Origin: Rossellomorea aquimaris
Lineage (GTDB): Bacteria > Bacillota > Bacilli > Bacillales > Bacillaceae_B
DNA: 64,000 nt
Reading direction: 5' to 3'
NCBI RefSeq assembly: GCF_020172085.1
Contig: NZ_JAIVAT010000003.1
Location: 1,054,001-1,118,000 of the forward strand
Numbering within the stretch: position 1 is the first letter of the stretch; every line of letters starts with the position of its first letter. Under the pieces are notes generated by a model. That model had not been told where the DNA came from. It did not search any database and saw only the letters and a list, made by a program, of their open reading frames with translations. Positions 43,891 through 54,047 of the stretch are shown here, one piece after another. Position numbers and translations under genes: made by a program.

Positions 43891-44796
43891 ATGCAGCAAT
43901 TATTTAGTAAACGAGTGATTACTATTCAGGACCGGTCCTCACTTATACAACTTTTTAATAACTATGAATCAAAGGTATATGGTGAGATCCAGACGAGCGA
44001 ATATGAAATACTGGAAATGATCGAATCTATTCCAGAAAGCGATCGCAAAGGATTATGGCATGATGGGGAATTAGTGGCCATCACTATACTGACAGAAAAG
44101 GATCATCGCCTACCCTCTTTAATTCTGGCCAACCCTGATGAACGGATGGACCTTTATATAACGGAGATGGCCAAAGAATTAGTGTCATCCGCTATGATCC
44201 GAAAGAGAGATCGTCGTGATACCAAATCGATCATATTATCAGCAAATTTTGAAGAAGAGATGCGGTCGTTTGAGAAATGTGGATTTATTCCGACCCGTTA
44301 CTGGTTTCAGATGAAAAAGGATCTTGAATCCCTGACAAATGAAACCTTGCCTTCATCACATCGAATTACCAGCTTCAATCCCGAAACTGAAACCCATGAC
44401 CTTCATGAACTATTTGAAGACGTTTTCTCTGACCATTTTGATTATCACCCGACTGAGTTAGGAGAATTCAAACAGCGTTTTTATCGTCCATCATTTGATC
44501 CGACTCTTTGGTTTCTATTAAAGGAAGGGGATACGGTGGTCGGATTTATTCTCTGCTCTGTCAATGAAGAAACCAAAATGGGTGAAATTTCTCATCTCGG
44601 GGTAAAGAGGAACCAGCGTCGAAAAGGGCTTGCTCATTCTCTGCTTTCCTACGCATTCTGGAAATTGAGGGAACGAGGGATGAAAACAGCAGCTCTCTCC
44701 GTGGACAGCGATAGCTACACAGACGCCACGATTGTCTATCAAAAAGCTGGTATGTATGTATATAGAGGATTCACTCGTTGTGATTTAAATATATAG
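43891..44796 (+). CDS. GNAT-family N-acetyltransferase, two-domain
   Basis: 301 residues with two GNAT-like halves. The C-terminal half is active-looking: LGVKRNQRRKGLAHSLLSYA contains the R/QxxGxA acetyl-CoA motif, and AALSVDSDS...AGMYVYRGF is the usual ending. The N-terminal half lacks a convincing motif. Acceptor unknown. ATG at 43891 follows GGGGAGACGG. Terminator after the gene. Confidence 0.8.
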   Translation: MQQLFSKRVITIQDRSSLIQLFNNYESKVYGEIQTSEYEILEMIESIPESDRKGLWHDGELVAITILTEKDHRLPSLILANPDERMDLYITEMAKELVSSAMIRKRDRRDTKSIILSANFEEEMRSFEKCGFIPTRYWFQMKKDLESLTNETLPSSHRITSFNPETETHDLHELFEDVFSDHFDYHPTELGEFKQRFYRPSFDPTLWFLLKEGDTVVGFILCSVNEETKMGEISHLGVKRNQRRKGLAHSLLSYAFWKLRERGMKTAALSVDSDSYTDATIVYQKAGMYVYRGFTRCDLNI

Positions 44797-44805
44797 ATGT
44801 GTGAG

Positions 44806-44832
44806 AAGCACCCGATCGGGGTGCTTTTTTTG
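44806..44832 (+). terminator. Terminator of the GNAT gene
   Basis: 8-bp stem (44806-44813 with 44819-44826) and seven T. Confidence 0.82.
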
Positions 44833-44885
44833 AATGGGTTAAGAGATTAGTTTAAATCAGGAGTGGACAAATTTGGGCAGACCCT

Positions 44886-44915
44886 TTGCAGTGTAAGCGC
44901 TATACCATGTAGAAT
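44886..44915 (+). promoter_or_regulatory. Promoter of yojN-yojO with an embedded cre-like site
   Basis: TTGCAG (44886-44891), 18 bases, TAGAAT (44910-44915). Between them TGTAAGCGCTATAC (44892-44905) resembles a cre, except at the last two positions. A site in the spacer would give steric repression. Confidence 0.45.
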
Positions 44916-44948
44916 GACAAGTATGTGAAATGGAAAGGATGTCAAAAC

Positions 44949-45830
44949 ATGAATCTGGAAAGAAGCTTACCGGAATCGGTCAATCATACAATAAACGAAA
45001 GAAAACAATCATTCGCCTCTACTGGGGATCAATCTTTAATCGGTGAAGGCGGTTATACAGCGAGTGAACAATACATCATAGAGGACAGCATCATCTCACT
45101 CTCCTTAGGGAAAAACCTTCTCCTTAAAGGACCAACGGGATCAGGTAAAACAAAGCTCTCCGATACATTATCTTCTATTTTCTCACAGCCGATGCATAGC
45201 ATTAACTGTTCAGTGGATTTAGATGCGGAAGCATTACTAGGATATAAAACGATCAGTGAAAAAGACGGGAAGAGTACCATTGAATTTATAGAGGGACCTG
45301 TCATTCAAGCTATGAAAAAAGGTCATTTGCTCTATATCGACGAAATCAATATGGCTAAACCCGAAACATTGCCGATTCTAAATGGTGTGTTGGATTACAG
45401 AAGAAGTATAACGAACCCATTTACAGGGGAAGTGGTGAAAGCTGCACCTTCATTTGGTGTCGTAGCCGCAATAAACGAGGGGTATGTTGGGACCGTCCCA
45501 TTAAATGAGGCACTTAAAAATCGCTTTGTTGTCATTGATGTACCATATATTGAAGGAGATACGTTAAAGAGTGTCATTGAAAGTCAAAGTAAACTGACAG
45601 ATCCTTTACTCATCAGCCAGTTTGTCCATTTGTCTTCGGACTTATTAATCCAAGTGAAAAATGGACAAATCTCAGAGGAATCAGCTTCCATACGTGCACT
45701 ACTGGATGCTTGCGATCTGGCCCTGTATCTTCCAGCGAAGCGTGCTATAAAGAGAGGGATCGTCGATAAGCTTGAAGATGAACGGGAAAAAGCGGCGATT
45801 CTGAATATAGCAGAGACATTATTTGAATAA
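44949..45830 (+). CDS. yojN: MoxR-type AAA ATPase (YojN, NorQ-like)
   Basis: 293 residues. AAA+ ATPase with Walker [14 protein letters not shown] (Lys67), Walker [11 protein letters not shown] and sensor regions ([11 protein letters not shown]). MoxR/NorQ ATPases work with a von Willebrand A domain partner to insert metal cofactors or remodel proteins; that partner, yojO, lies 13 bases downstream. B. subtilis has the same yojN-yojO pair near odhAB. ATG at 44949 behind GGAAAGGATG. The client protein is unknown. Confidence 0.88.
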   Translation: MNLERSLPESVNHTINERKQSFASTGDQSLIGEGGYTASEQYIIEDSIISLSLGKNLLLKGPTGSGKTKLSDTLSSIFSQPMHSINCSVDLDAEALLGYKTISEKDGKSTIEFIEGPVIQAMKKGHLLYIDEINMAKPETLPILNGVLDYRRSITNPFTGEVVKAAPSFGVVAAINEGYVGTVPLNEALKNRFVVIDVPYIEGDTLKSVIESQSKLTDPLLISQFVHLSSDLLIQVKNGQISEESASIRALLDACDLALYLPAKRAIKRGIVDKLEDEREKAAILNIAETLFE

Positions 45831-45843
45831 TGAGGGATCTATA

Positions 45844-47763
45844 ATGCATCGATTTATACAATTTAATGATGAAAACATTGATTCCTTTTTAGTGATGGAA
45901 ATGGCAGACCTTACGAAAACACTTTCAAGGAATGCGGATATGAACTTAAAGTACGGTCCATTCTCATATTTGGATCATAAAGAGGAAACGGTCTATGTCA
46001 GTCATTTCTGGGATCATCGTAAAAGGGAAGAAGAAGTACATGGGTTGAAAAGTGATGTCTACTTGAGAACAATCGGTAATCTTTTTGAAACCGATAATGA
46101 TGAGGTAAGGAAGTACATCGAGAAAGTGAAATCCACTTCGGTACCCCGTTTCGCCAAGCAATTGTTTGTCATCGGGGAAGAAACAAGGCTGGAGGAAATT
46201 TGTAAATCCAAACGCCCAGGTACGAAAAAGCCCTTTGAAACAAGAAGAAAATTGTATCGTCAACACTTTGATGCCCAACTGAAAGTCAACTTGACAAAAA
46301 GTGTGTTTACAGATGCACTCTTCAATTCTATATTCCTTCTTCTACATGCTCAGTCACCGTTAGAACAACCGGTGAGTATTAATGAGGATATCGACATGGC
46401 CATGCCCTTTATTCACGGACAAATCACACGCTTTTTTGAAACCGGGTCAACAAGAGATGTAGTGAAGGTCGCGTTGGAAATCGTAGAGGTAGTGGATGAA
46501 ATCGTTCGTAAAGATATGTTAAATGAGTATTTCCACTTGCCTGAAGACGTCTATGAGACGGTTGATCCGTTCAATGAAACATTTGACGATTTAAAGAGAA
46601 AGGATCCCCTTCAGAACCAGGATATTCTGGAGGAAGAAAGCACAGGCGAAGAAGAAGTAATGGATGAAGAATTCCGTACCTGGCATAGGGAAACCAGTGA
46701 TAAAGGGGAATCCTTCCTGCAATTTGATTTAGATCAAGGCTCACAATCCGATCTGATGGGGGAAGGGGTCCGTGAAGGCGATGACGGTGATCAGGCGCTG
46801 GCCATGGTTCAGGGGTCTGCCCAAGACACGGATCGAGAGCAGTATCACAATGTGAAAGCGCAAGAGATGGAGAGGGAAGAGTCTGGAGGTGGTGAAAGTG
46901 AATATGGCAAGGATAATAGATTTGCCGTGCCTCACTTTATCACCCCCGCTGTCCCTACTTCTGAAGAAAAGGATTCGTATAATCACAACAAGGGGCTGAT
47001 TGCCCCTTATCAAAAAAAACTGCAAAAGATGATTGAGAAGACATTGGAACACAAGCGGATACAGCCTAGAACAGACCTGCATTTTGGAAGATTAAATAAA
47101 AAGTTATTGAGATTTATCACGGATGATAATCCAAGGCTTTTCTATAAAAAACAGAATCCATCTTCGGAAATAGATGCTGTGTTCTCTCTACTCGTCGATT
47201 GTTCAGGATCCATGTATGACAAAATGGATCAAACGAAGCTTGGAATTACCTTATTTCATGAATCATTAAAGTCAATTCGTGTACCACATGAAGTCGTCGG
47301 CTTTTGGGAAGATACCAATCGTGCCACCAAAACCAGTCAACCCAATTATATGAATCCTGTATTGAATTTCTATACTTCTTTGAAACCAGGAAGTGGTTCA
47401 GAAATCATGCAACTTCAACCGGAGGAGGATAATCGGGATGGATTTGCGATCCGGTTAATGACAGAAAGAATTTTGATGCGGAATGAAAAACAGAAATTTC
47501 TTCTTGTCTTCTCAGATGGTGAGCCTGCGGCTATGGAATATGAACAAAATGGGATTGTCGATACTCACGAGGCCGTACTGGATGCAAGGAAAAAAGGAAT
47601 CGAGGTCATTAATGTCTTCTTAGCCAACGGAGAGATAGATGACGCCCAAAGAGCAACCATACAAAATATTTATGGGAATTACAGCATCCTTGTTTCCGAT
47701 GTAGAGGAGCTCCCGGAAGTATTGTTCCCTTTACTCAGAAAACTATTGTACAAAAGTATTTAA
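45844..47763 (+). CDS. yojO: VWA-domain protein (YojO, NorD/CoxE-like)
   Basis: 639 residues. The C-terminal von Willebrand A domain has the MIDAS motif DCSGSM (around residue 455) and LLVFSDGEP. An acidic, low-complexity middle (about 235-370) and a helical N-terminal domain fit NorD. It should act with the upstream AAA ATPase YojN as an adaptor that recognises the client and binds Mg2+. ATG at 45844 follows GAGGG; the TTG at 45823 overlaps yojN. The gene ends at a strong terminator. Confidence 0.88.
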   Translation: MHRFIQFNDENIDSFLVMEMADLTKTLSRNADMNLKYGPFSYLDHKEETVYVSHFWDHRKREEEVHGLKSDVYLRTIGNLFETDNDEVRKYIEKVKSTSVPRFAKQLFVIGEETRLEEICKSKRPGTKKPFETRRKLYRQHFDAQLKVNLTKSVFTDALFNSIFLLLHAQSPLEQPVSINEDIDMAMPFIHGQITRFFETGSTRDVVKVALEIVEVVDEIVRKDMLNEYFHLPEDVYETVDPFNETFDDLKRKDPLQNQDILEEESTGEEEVMDEEFRTWHRETSDKGESFLQFDLDQGSQSDLMGEGVREGDDGDQALAMVQGSAQDTDREQYHNVKAQEMEREESGGGESEYGKDNRFAVPHFITPAVPTSEEKDSYNHNKGLIAPYQKKLQKMIEKTLEHKRIQPRTDLHFGRLNKKLLRFITDDNPRLFYKKQNPSSEIDAVFSLLVDCSGSMYDKMDQTKLGITLFHESLKSIRVPHEVVGFWEDTNRATKTSQPNYMNPVLNFYTSLKPGSGSEIMQLQPEEDNRDGFAIRLMTERILMRNEKQKFLLVFSDGEPAAMEYEQNGIVDTHEAVLDARKKGIEVINVFLANGEIDDAQRATIQNIYGNYSILVSDVEELPEVLFPLLRKLLYKSI

Positions 47764-47770
47764 AACACCA

Positions 47771-47813
47771 AAAAAGACGACTACACTCTGAAACTTGTAG
47801 TCGTCTTTTTATT
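47771..47813 (+). terminator. Terminator of yojN-yojO
   Basis: Perfect 15-bp stem (47771-47785 with 47796-47810) with a T-rich end. Confidence 0.88.
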
Positions 47814-47961
47814 GTAAACATTGCAAGAGATCCACGTCTAGATGGCCCAAGGGGGGAAATCAATTCCGACTTCAGTCTGAAAGAAAATCAATCATCTATC
47901 TCATACATTCATATAGCGAATCAAATAAACTGAATGTATCAAGTGAAAAGGGGATGGGATC

Positions 47962-48096
47962 TTGAACAATTTGTCTGAATTGAATGTAAACATACAAGAA
48001 TATCATCGAATGAATCAACAGCTGAATCAAGATGGATGGAAAGAGGAATCAACGAATAAAAAACGATATTATATTTGGATTCTGAAAGGCCACTAA
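47962..48096 (+). CDS. Small hydrophilic peptide, unknown
   Basis: 44 codons from TTG behind AAAAGGGGATGG: MNNLSELNVNIQEYHRMNQQ and LNQDGWKEES, ending KKRYYIWILKGH. Polar, Gln/Asn-rich, no signal. Followed by a terminator at 48144. Family not recognised. Confidence 0.45.
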   Translation: MNNLSELNVNIQEYHRMNQQLNQDGWKEESTNKKRYYIWILKGH

Positions 48097-48143
48097 CAGA
48101 AATTAAGGTTTTATTCTCAGAGGGAAAATCTGTATACTAAAGA

Positions 48144-48182
48144 AGAATGACTTAATGGTAAACATAAGGTCATTCTTTTTTT
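48144..48182 (+). terminator. Terminator after the 44-codon ORF
   Basis: 8-bp stem (48144-48151 with 48169-48176) and a run of eight T. Confidence 0.7.
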
Positions 48183-48287
48183 GGTTGAAAATGGGAGAAA
48201 GGCTGGTGAGTCGTTTCTACATAGAAGGGAAAGTTAGTATATAGAAACATTAGGGAAATGGAATGTACAAGGGAGGAAGCGCTGAGT

Positions 48288-49862
48288 ATGCATGAATTGA
48301 ATATGCACCATATTTTTGAACTGGGTCTTATGTTAGTGATGATAGCAGCCGGAATTACAGCGATTGCGAAGAAATTCAAGCAGCCTTATCCGATTGCTCT
48401 CGTTATCGTCGGAGCCCTGATTGGACTATTTAATATACCTGTATTGGAGCCGCTTAAAGATTTCATTACAGAAGGTGAAGTCTTTAATTTTGTCATTATT
48501 ACGCTGTTTTTACCAGCCCTCCTGGGAGAAGCCGCGCTAAAGCTGCCATATTCCCATCTTAAGGCAAACAAAGAACCGATCATCGCCCTCGCATTCGGAG
48601 GAACGCTGATTTCATTCTTGATCATCGGTTTTTCAGCTTACTATTTCTTTGGTTTTTCCATCCCGGCGGCATTCGTTTTCGGGGCACTCATGAGTGCAAC
48701 AGACCCTGTCAGCGTGTTGAGTATTTTCAAAAGCGTCGGAGTGAAGAAAAGATTGGCCGTTGTGATTGAAGGAGAAAGTCTATTCAATGACGGATTGGCC
48801 GTTGTACTGTTCAATATTTCCGCCTTTTATCTTGTATCATATATTGATGCAGGTTGGGCAGGACTTGGGAGTGGTATATGGGAGTTCATCAGGGTGGTGT
48901 CATTAGGCGTCATCATCGGTGGTTCCTTAGGCTATGCCTTTTCAATATTAACGAAATATTATGATGACTATCCTCTCGAAATCATTTTTAGTGTCATCCT
49001 TTTTTACGGCTCTTTCCTTTTGGCGGAAAGTGTTCATGCATCAGGGGTCATTGCCGTGGTCATTGCCGCCTTGATTTTTGGGAATTTCGGCGCGAAAATC
49101 GGAATGAGTCCCACTACCAAGCTGAATATCAATAGTTTTTGGGATGTAGCAGCGTTACTTGCCAATTCACTGGTTTTCTTGATGGTCGGCCTTGAGATAA
49201 CCAGGATCGATCTCCTTGATAAATGGCCATACATATTCGCAGCGATTCTTTTGGTAGTAGTTGCAAGAAGCATTGCAGTATATACAAGCTTATCTCTTAT
49301 TGGGAACTTTCCGCATATGTGGAAACACATACTGAATTGGGGTGGATTAAAAGGGTCACTGTCAATTGCACTTGTCCTTAGTTTGCCCCGTGACTTCCCG
49401 GGAAGGGAAGATGTGCTGATCCTGGGCTTTAGTGTGGTATTATTCAGTCTTGTGGTGCAGGGACTTACCATAAAGCCGTTAATTAACGTATTGGGCATTA
49501 AGCCTAAAGAAGAAGGTCAAGATGAATTTCAGAAATTACTAAGTCAGCTTCATCGGTATGAAACAGCAATTTCAGAGATTCATCGAGTGAAACAGAAACT
49601 ATATATCACTGACCCGGTCTCAGATGAACTCATTGATACGTATAAGAAGAGGATTGATATGCTTCGTGCACAATTAGATGAATTGTTTGAGCGTAATCCT
49701 GTGTTAAAAGCAGACCAGCTTTCAACTCTGAAAAAACATGCACTGTACGCTGAATATGATGCGATATCAAGGCTGGAAAAAGAAGAAATCATCAGTAGTT
49801 CGATAGCAGAGAAGGAATATGATGCCATCACGGATAGCATTGTTCATAATGAAGAGAAATAA
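48288..49862 (+). CDS. CPA1-family Na+(K+)/H+ antiporter (NhaP/NhaK-like)
   Basis: About 524 residues: 12-13 predicted helices (1-410) and a cytoplasmic helical tail of about 110 residues. The ion site is recognisable as FGALMSATDPVSVLSIF (TM5, Thr-Asp-Pro) and VVIEGESLFNDGLAVVLF. The tail (LLSQLHRYETAISEIHRVKQ...) is probably regulatory. Exports Na+ or K+ in exchange for H+ for pH and salt tolerance. The ATG at 48288 is about 12 bases from GGAGG, somewhat long; the GTG/TTG alternatives are worse. Confidence 0.88.
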   Translation: MHELNMHHIFELGLMLVMIAAGITAIAKKFKQPYPIALVIVGALIGLFNIPVLEPLKDFITEGEVFNFVIITLFLPALLGEAALKLPYSHLKANKEPIIALAFGGTLISFLIIGFSAYYFFGFSIPAAFVFGALMSATDPVSVLSIFKSVGVKKRLAVVIEGESLFNDGLAVVLFNISAFYLVSYIDAGWAGLGSGIWEFIRVVSLGVIIGGSLGYAFSILTKYYDDYPLEIIFSVILFYGSFLLAESVHASGVIAVVIAALIFGNFGAKIGMSPTTKLNINSFWDVAALLANSLVFLMVGLEITRIDLLDKWPYIFAAILLVVVARSIAVYTSLSLIGNFPHMWKHILNWGGLKGSLSIALVLSLPRDFPGREDVLILGFSVVLFSLVVQGLTIKPLINVLGIKPKEEGQDEFQKLLSQLHRYETAISEIHRVKQKLYITDPVSDELIDTYKKRIDMLRAQLDELFERNPVLKADQLSTLKKHALYAEYDAISRLEKEEIISSSIAEKEYDAITDSIVHNEEK

Positions 49863-49893
49863 TGATAGAACTATTCTGTTTTTTATAGTTCAA

Positions 49894-49937
49894 AAAGAAC
49901 CCTTCAGCTCAAATGTAATTGAGCTGAAGGGTTCTTT
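49894..49937. terminator. Very long terminator hairpin
   Basis: Perfect 19-bp stem (49894-49912 with 49919-49937), loop ATGTAA, between convergent genes; T runs flank both sides. Confidence 0.88.
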
Positions 49938-49971
49938 ACTACTTAGCGTGAAATGGTACAAACCTTCTTGA

Positions 49972-51111
49972 TTATTTTCTCATTTCGATGAGCTTCTGTT
50001 TCAGGTCGTTTTCCATAGTGACCATTTCCTGTTCTGCCTGCTGTCGCTTTTGTCTGCCGTCTGCCTGGATAGCCAGTGTTTCTTCGATTGTGGAAATAAG
50101 ATTTTCCTGTGTTTTCTTTAGAGTATCGATGTCGATGATTCCTCGTTCATTTTCCTTCGCCGTTTCGATGCTGTTCGTCTTGAGCATCTCGGAATTTTTC
50201 AGTAGCAGTTCATTGGTCGTACGGGAAACCTGCTTTTGAGCGGCTACTGCCTTCTGTTGGTTCAGTAGGGTAAGGGCAATGGCAATTTGATTCTTCCAGA
50301 GAGGGATCGCTGTCAGGACGGAAGCTTGAATCTTTTCAGCCAGTGCCTGATTTGTATTTTGAATCAATCGGATTTGAGGGGCAGACTGAATGGTCATCTG
50401 TCTGCTTAACTTTAAATCATGAATGCGTTTATCCAATCGGTCGAGAAATTGCATCGTGTCATTAACTTCCTGATAAATCAATTCATCATCCGTTTCCTCA
50501 GCCTTTCTGCGTAAAGTAGGGAGTAGGCTGTTCTGAATTTCTTCTCGTTTGATTTCCGCAGCAGCAATGTACATATTAAGTGCTTGGAAGTAATCTTTAT
50601 TTTTTTCATATAAGGTTTCCAATAATCGGTTATCATCGAGCAGTGTCTTTTTTGAATGCTCGAGTCTCACTGAAATCCTATCAATTTGGGAACCGATCTT
50701 CTGGTATTTAGACAGAACCTCCTGAAGTGATGAAGACACTTTACGGAATAGCTTTTTGAAAACTCCTTTTTGTTTAGTATTCAGTTCATCCGGATTCATT
50801 TGCTCAAGCTTCTTCATCAAGTCACTTAATACGTCTCCAATCGGACCAATATCGCGTTTTTGGACATGGTCCAACATTGAATGAGAGAAGTTGGATAGTT
50901 GTGATTGAGCAGCTGTTCCATATTTCAAAATGGCTTCATAATCTTTGTAGTCGATTTGTGAGGCTAATTGTTTCGCTTTCTCCTGCTGTTCTTTCGGCAG
51001 ACGATCGAGTAACAATGGCGACTTTGTTTGTTCAGTGCCAACAGGCATATCATCTCCAAATGGGTTTGAAAGCAATAAATCCAGTTCTGATTGTTCATTT
51101 CGTTGCTCCAT
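49972..51111 (-). CDS. yaaN: TelA-family toxic-anion resistance protein (YaaN-like)
   Basis: 379 residues, almost wholly helical with long coiled coils ([20 protein letters not shown], ...[20 protein letters not shown]). It matches the TelA/YaaN family (about 386 residues in B. subtilis), linked to tellurite and cell-envelope stress resistance, with biochemical role unknown. The xpaC-like gene lies 18 bases upstream on the same strand, the B. subtilis xpaC-yaaN order. ATG behind GGAGGTTTTATC. Confidence 0.88.
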   Translation of the reverse strand: MEQRNEQSELDLLLSNPFGDDMPVGTEQTKSPLLLDRLPKEQQEKAKQLASQIDYKDYEAILKYGTAAQSQLSNFSHSMLDHVQKRDIGPIGDVLSDLMKKLEQMNPDELNTKQKGVFKKLFRKVSSSLQEVLSKYQKIGSQIDRISVRLEHSKKTLLDDNRLLETLYEKNKDYFQALNMYIAAAEIKREEIQNSLLPTLRRKAEETDDELIYQEVNDTMQFLDRLDKRIHDLKLSRQMTIQSAPQIRLIQNTNQALAEKIQASVLTAIPLWKNQIAIALTLLNQQKAVAAQKQVSRTTNELLLKNSEMLKTNSIETAKENERGIIDIDTLKKTQENLISTIEETLAIQADGRQKRQQAEQEMVTMENDLKQKLIEMRK

Positions 51112-51128
51112 GATAAAACCTCCGAAAG

Positions 51129-51758
51129 TTATTTGAGATCTTTTTTATGAGATAAATGTTGATTAGCGAAATTTAGTTCAAATCGTAAATGATCCATGTC
51201 GTCGGCCAACACTTTTTGTAAATCATTTTCCAATGACCCCGTTAAGTCATCAAGTGTTGTACGGGTTTGTTGAAGGGAAAGGAATGTTTCGTTATTTTTA
51301 CCAGGCTGAGATGCAAGGAAGGTGTACTTCTCGGTTATTTCCACTACAGAGTCTAAATGATAGAAAAAGAATGACTCTGCTGAAAAGAATCGTTTTGGCT
51401 CTTTTTTAACAAGCTGATATATTCTCCTCGTTAAGCGGTTAATTTCAAGTATTTGTTTGAAAGCACCGAGAGACCTAACCTTTAACTGCTGTTTTTGAAG
51501 CCGTTTTACTTTTTCCTTCGCTTCTTTTAAGTTTCTATTTATATATCGAAATTCCCTTGAGGAAAGGCAGTTTTTGTTCAGCCACCACTTTTTTTGGAGT
51601 GCCTTTACAAAGATGAAAACCAATACCCCCGTACCGATGCCTGAGAGGAAAGTAAGAGGTAATCCCAGGTCCATTAGGAGTAAGTAAGCGATAAAACTGC
51701 TGATTCCTACACTGAAAGAGATGACAGTCCTTAATAAAAATTGCAGAAATGTGTTCAT
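51129..51758 (-). CDS. xpaC: XpaC-like membrane protein
   Basis: 209 residues: two N-terminal helices ([40 protein letters not shown]), then a long basic coiled-coil domain. The size and order with yaaN identify it as XpaC, named from hydrolysis of 5-bromo-4-chloroindolyl phosphate; that activity is likely indirect. It probably tethers the TelA-like partner to the membrane. ATG behind GGGGTAGATGAA. Confidence 0.85.
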   Translation of the reverse strand: MNTFLQFLLRTVISFSVGISSFIAYLLLMDLGLPLTFLSGIGTGVLVFIFVKALQKKWWLNKNCLSSREFRYINRNLKEAKEKVKRLQKQQLKVRSLGAFKQILEINRLTRRIYQLVKKEPKRFFSAESFFFYHLDSVVEITEKYTFLASQPGKNNETFLSLQQTRTTLDDLTGSLENDLQKVLADDMDHLRFELNFANQHLSHKKDLK

Positions 51759-52020
51759 TTCATCTACCCCTTAATAAAGATGCTTACCTTACATACGATT
51801 GAAAGTAATAAAGGTTTCATAATATACCTACTATCATTTTATTGTAAAAGAGGGAAAAATGGAAATGATGAAGAGATGATAAAAGAAAAATCGGGAATAT
51901 TTGCATGAAAATGACATCATTCTTTCAATTTCTTAACATATTTCAATTGGGTGATTATCCGAAATCTATTTTTGATAGAATGAATTAGTGAGTACAATGA
52001 CAAGACAGGTGTGTGGATAT

Positions 52021-53199
52021 ATGAAAAAAGGATTGATTGTGCTGATCATGCTTTGCATTATTACTCCAAGTGTGTCAGCTCAACAAAATAATATGAACAA
52101 ACCCAGAACTATATTTAGCGATTCGGCTGTTATAATCGATTCTCAAAACGGCAGTGTCCTGTATTCCAAGAATGGTAATAAAAGGATGGACCCTGCAAGC
52201 ATCACGAAAATTGCCACAGCGATTTACGCAATTGAGCATGCTGACCTTGATGAACAGGTGAAAATCAGTGAGAGAGCCAGTAAAACGGAAGGTTCCACCG
52301 TTTATTTATCTACAGGTGAATCAATGTCGTTAGAACAGCTTCTTAAAGGCCTGATGGTGAATTCGGGGAATGATGCAGCCGTTGCCATCGCTGAACATAC
52401 AGAGGGTTCAGTGAAACGGTTTGTCGATAAATTAAATGTGTTCCTTGAAGAGGAAGTGGGGGTGGAGGATACCCACTTTGAGAATCCACATGGACTTTAT
52501 GGAAAGAACCATTATACTACCGCCTATGATATGGCCAAGATCACAAGTTACGCTTTAAAGAATAAGCAATTTCAAGCATTATTCGATATTAAGTCACTAG
52601 ATTGGAAGGCGGAAGGGTGGAATACTACACTTTATAACCATCATAAAATGGTGAAAGGAGAAATTCCATATCCCGAGGTGACAGGAGGGAAAAATGGTTA
52701 TATTCCTGAATCAAGACACACCCTGGTGACATCGGCAGAAAATGAAAAGCTTTCGATTGTAGTCGTTACCATGAAAGCTCAGTCTAAAAGGGCCATATAC
52801 TCGGACACGAAGAAACTGCTTGATTATGGGCTGAATCAATTTGAGAGGAACTATATTCCAAAGGAAACGATCTTTCAATTGGATGGTACTTCTTACGACT
52901 TGGAAAGGGACATCCCATATACCCAGCCTGTCAGCGGTAAGGTGACACAGAAACTGGAACAAGATGGAGTGTTAACCCTTTACAATGAGGACCATGAAAA
53001 AATGCTGTCAACAAACTTGATTCCTGTTAAAGAAACTCCGATTATTCATTCTGAAGCTGTCGCTTCAAGTGAACATAAAAGGATGTTCTTTGGTAAAGAA
53101 CTGAGTCAACAACTACTGTTGTATCCATTTATCATCTACATGGCCCTGCTTTTCATTGCTGGCTTGGCAATATTCCGAAGGGAATCCTACAATAAATAA
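52021..53199 (+). CDS. D-alanyl-D-alanine carboxypeptidase family (class A LMW PBP)
   Basis: 392 residues. Signal peptide 1-20 (LIVLIMLCIITPSVSA), penicillin-binding domain about 35-290 with SxxK as Ser60-Ile-Thr-Lys63 and SxN as Ser115-Gly-Asn117, then a C-terminal beta-domain and a final membrane helix (YPFIIYMALLFIAGLAIF). The third motif reads Lys224-Asn-Gly instead of KTG. It trims D-Ala from peptidoglycan stem peptides. The start at 52021 is chosen because the signal peptide begins there (MKKGLIV) and AGGTGTGTGG lies upstream. It resembles DacF more than DacA. Confidence 0.85.
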   Translation: MKKGLIVLIMLCIITPSVSAQQNNMNKPRTIFSDSAVIIDSQNGSVLYSKNGNKRMDPASITKIATAIYAIEHADLDEQVKISERASKTEGSTVYLSTGESMSLEQLLKGLMVNSGNDAAVAIAEHTEGSVKRFVDKLNVFLEEEVGVEDTHFENPHGLYGKNHYTTAYDMAKITSYALKNKQFQALFDIKSLDWKAEGWNTTLYNHHKMVKGEIPYPEVTGGKNGYIPESRHTLVTSAENEKLSIVVVTMKAQSKRAIYSDTKKLLDYGLNQFERNYIPKETIFQLDGTSYDLERDIPYTQPVSGKVTQKLEQDGVLTLYNEDHEKMLSTNLIPVKETPIIHSEAVASSEHKRMFFGKELSQQLLLYPFIIYMALLFIAGLAIFRRESYNK

Positions 53200-53206
53200 A
53201 TGGTAA

Positions 53207-53234
53207 AAAAGGGAGCCCGAGGGCTCCCTTTTAT
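53207..53234. terminator. Terminator between carboxypeptidase and YidC genes
   Basis: Perfect 12-bp stem (53207-53218 with 53221-53232), loop GA, bounded by A and T runs, so bidirectional. The insertase stop codon overlaps it. Confidence 0.85.
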
Positions 53235-53992
53235 TGACTTTCCTGTTTTTCTAAAGAATGTTGAGGTTGATAAAGCATTTTCCCCATCAGGGTTTGTAGG
53301 ATGAGGAATGCACCTCCTACAGTCCAGTATAGCGGGAGGGCAGCTGGCGCGTTTAATGAAAAGATAAAAATCATAACGGGTGAAAGCAGTCCCATTATCT
53401 TCATCTGTGCCTGCTGCTCTGCAGGGATGTTCATTAATGTGACACGTGATTGGGCTAAATACACAGCCCCGGCAATGACAGCCATTATATGGTCCGGTTG
53501 TCCTAAATTAAACCATAGAAATGAGTGGCTGGCTATTTCTGAAGAAGAACGGATGGCATAATACAAACCAATCAAAATCGGCGTTTGAATTAATAACGGC
53601 AAACATCCCATGTTGAGAGGGTTTACGCCGTTCTTCTGGTAGAGCATCATCAATTCCTGCTGAAGCTTCTTTTGCTCTTCTTTGTTTTTTGTTTCTTTGA
53701 TCTTTTTTTGGATTGCAGACATTTCTGGTTTAATCAAAGCCATTTTGCCTTTCATGTCCTGTTGACTCTTATACGTTTTTAGCATAAAAGGCAGGAGAAC
53801 GAGGCGAATTAGAAGAGTGATTACGATAATGGCTACTCCAAAGTTCCCCCCTAGGAAAGTCCCTATCTCATGAATGAGAAATGAGAATGGATTGACGAGA
53901 TAATCATGAAAGAACGCTCCATCGGTTGTGGCACTTTGGCATCCTGTCAATGTAAATAATAGCATAGTGATAATAATTGTCATTTTTTTCAA
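53231..53992 (-). CDS. yidC: YidC/Oxa1-family membrane protein insertase (MisCB/YidC2-like)
   Basis: 253 residues. Lipoprotein signal with LFTLTGC (Cys about 18), then the five-helix YidC core: LIRLVLLPFMLKTYKSQQDM with the conserved groove Arg near residue 63, the basic coiled coil, NPLNMGCLPLLIQTPILIGL, and the hydrophobic last helix. Inserts membrane proteins alone or with SecYEG; SpoIIIJ/YidC2 paralogues are also used in sporulation. TTG start; the ribosome site GAGGAGG is buried in a stem (54000-54047), and a MifM-like leader ORF lies 34 bases upstream. Confidence 0.93.
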   Translation of the reverse strand: MKKMTIIITMLLFTLTGCQSATTDGAFFHDYLVNPFSFLIHEIGTFLGGNFGVAIIVITLLIRLVLLPFMLKTYKSQQDMKGKMALIKPEMSAIQKKIKETKNKEEQKKLQQELMMLYQKNGVNPLNMGCLPLLIQTPILIGLYYAIRSSSEIASHSFLWFNLGQPDHIMAVIAGAVYLAQSRVTLMNIPAEQQAQMKIMGLLSPVMIFIFSLNAPAALPLYWTVGGAFLILQTLMGKMLYQPQHSLEKQESQ

Positions 53993-53999
53993 TGTTATT

Positions 54000-54047
54000 T
54001 TCCTCCTCAGTATATTTACTTCTCATTTAGCAATATACAGAAGAGAA
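54000..54047 (-). promoter_or_regulatory. Stem-loop masking the insertase ribosome site
   Basis: Minus-strand arms 54047-54032 and 54016-54001 pair over 16 positions with one mismatch and two G-U pairs. The 3' arm contains the whole GAGGAGG ribosome site, and the loop holds the leader ORF stop codon (54027-54029). Confidence 0.75.
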
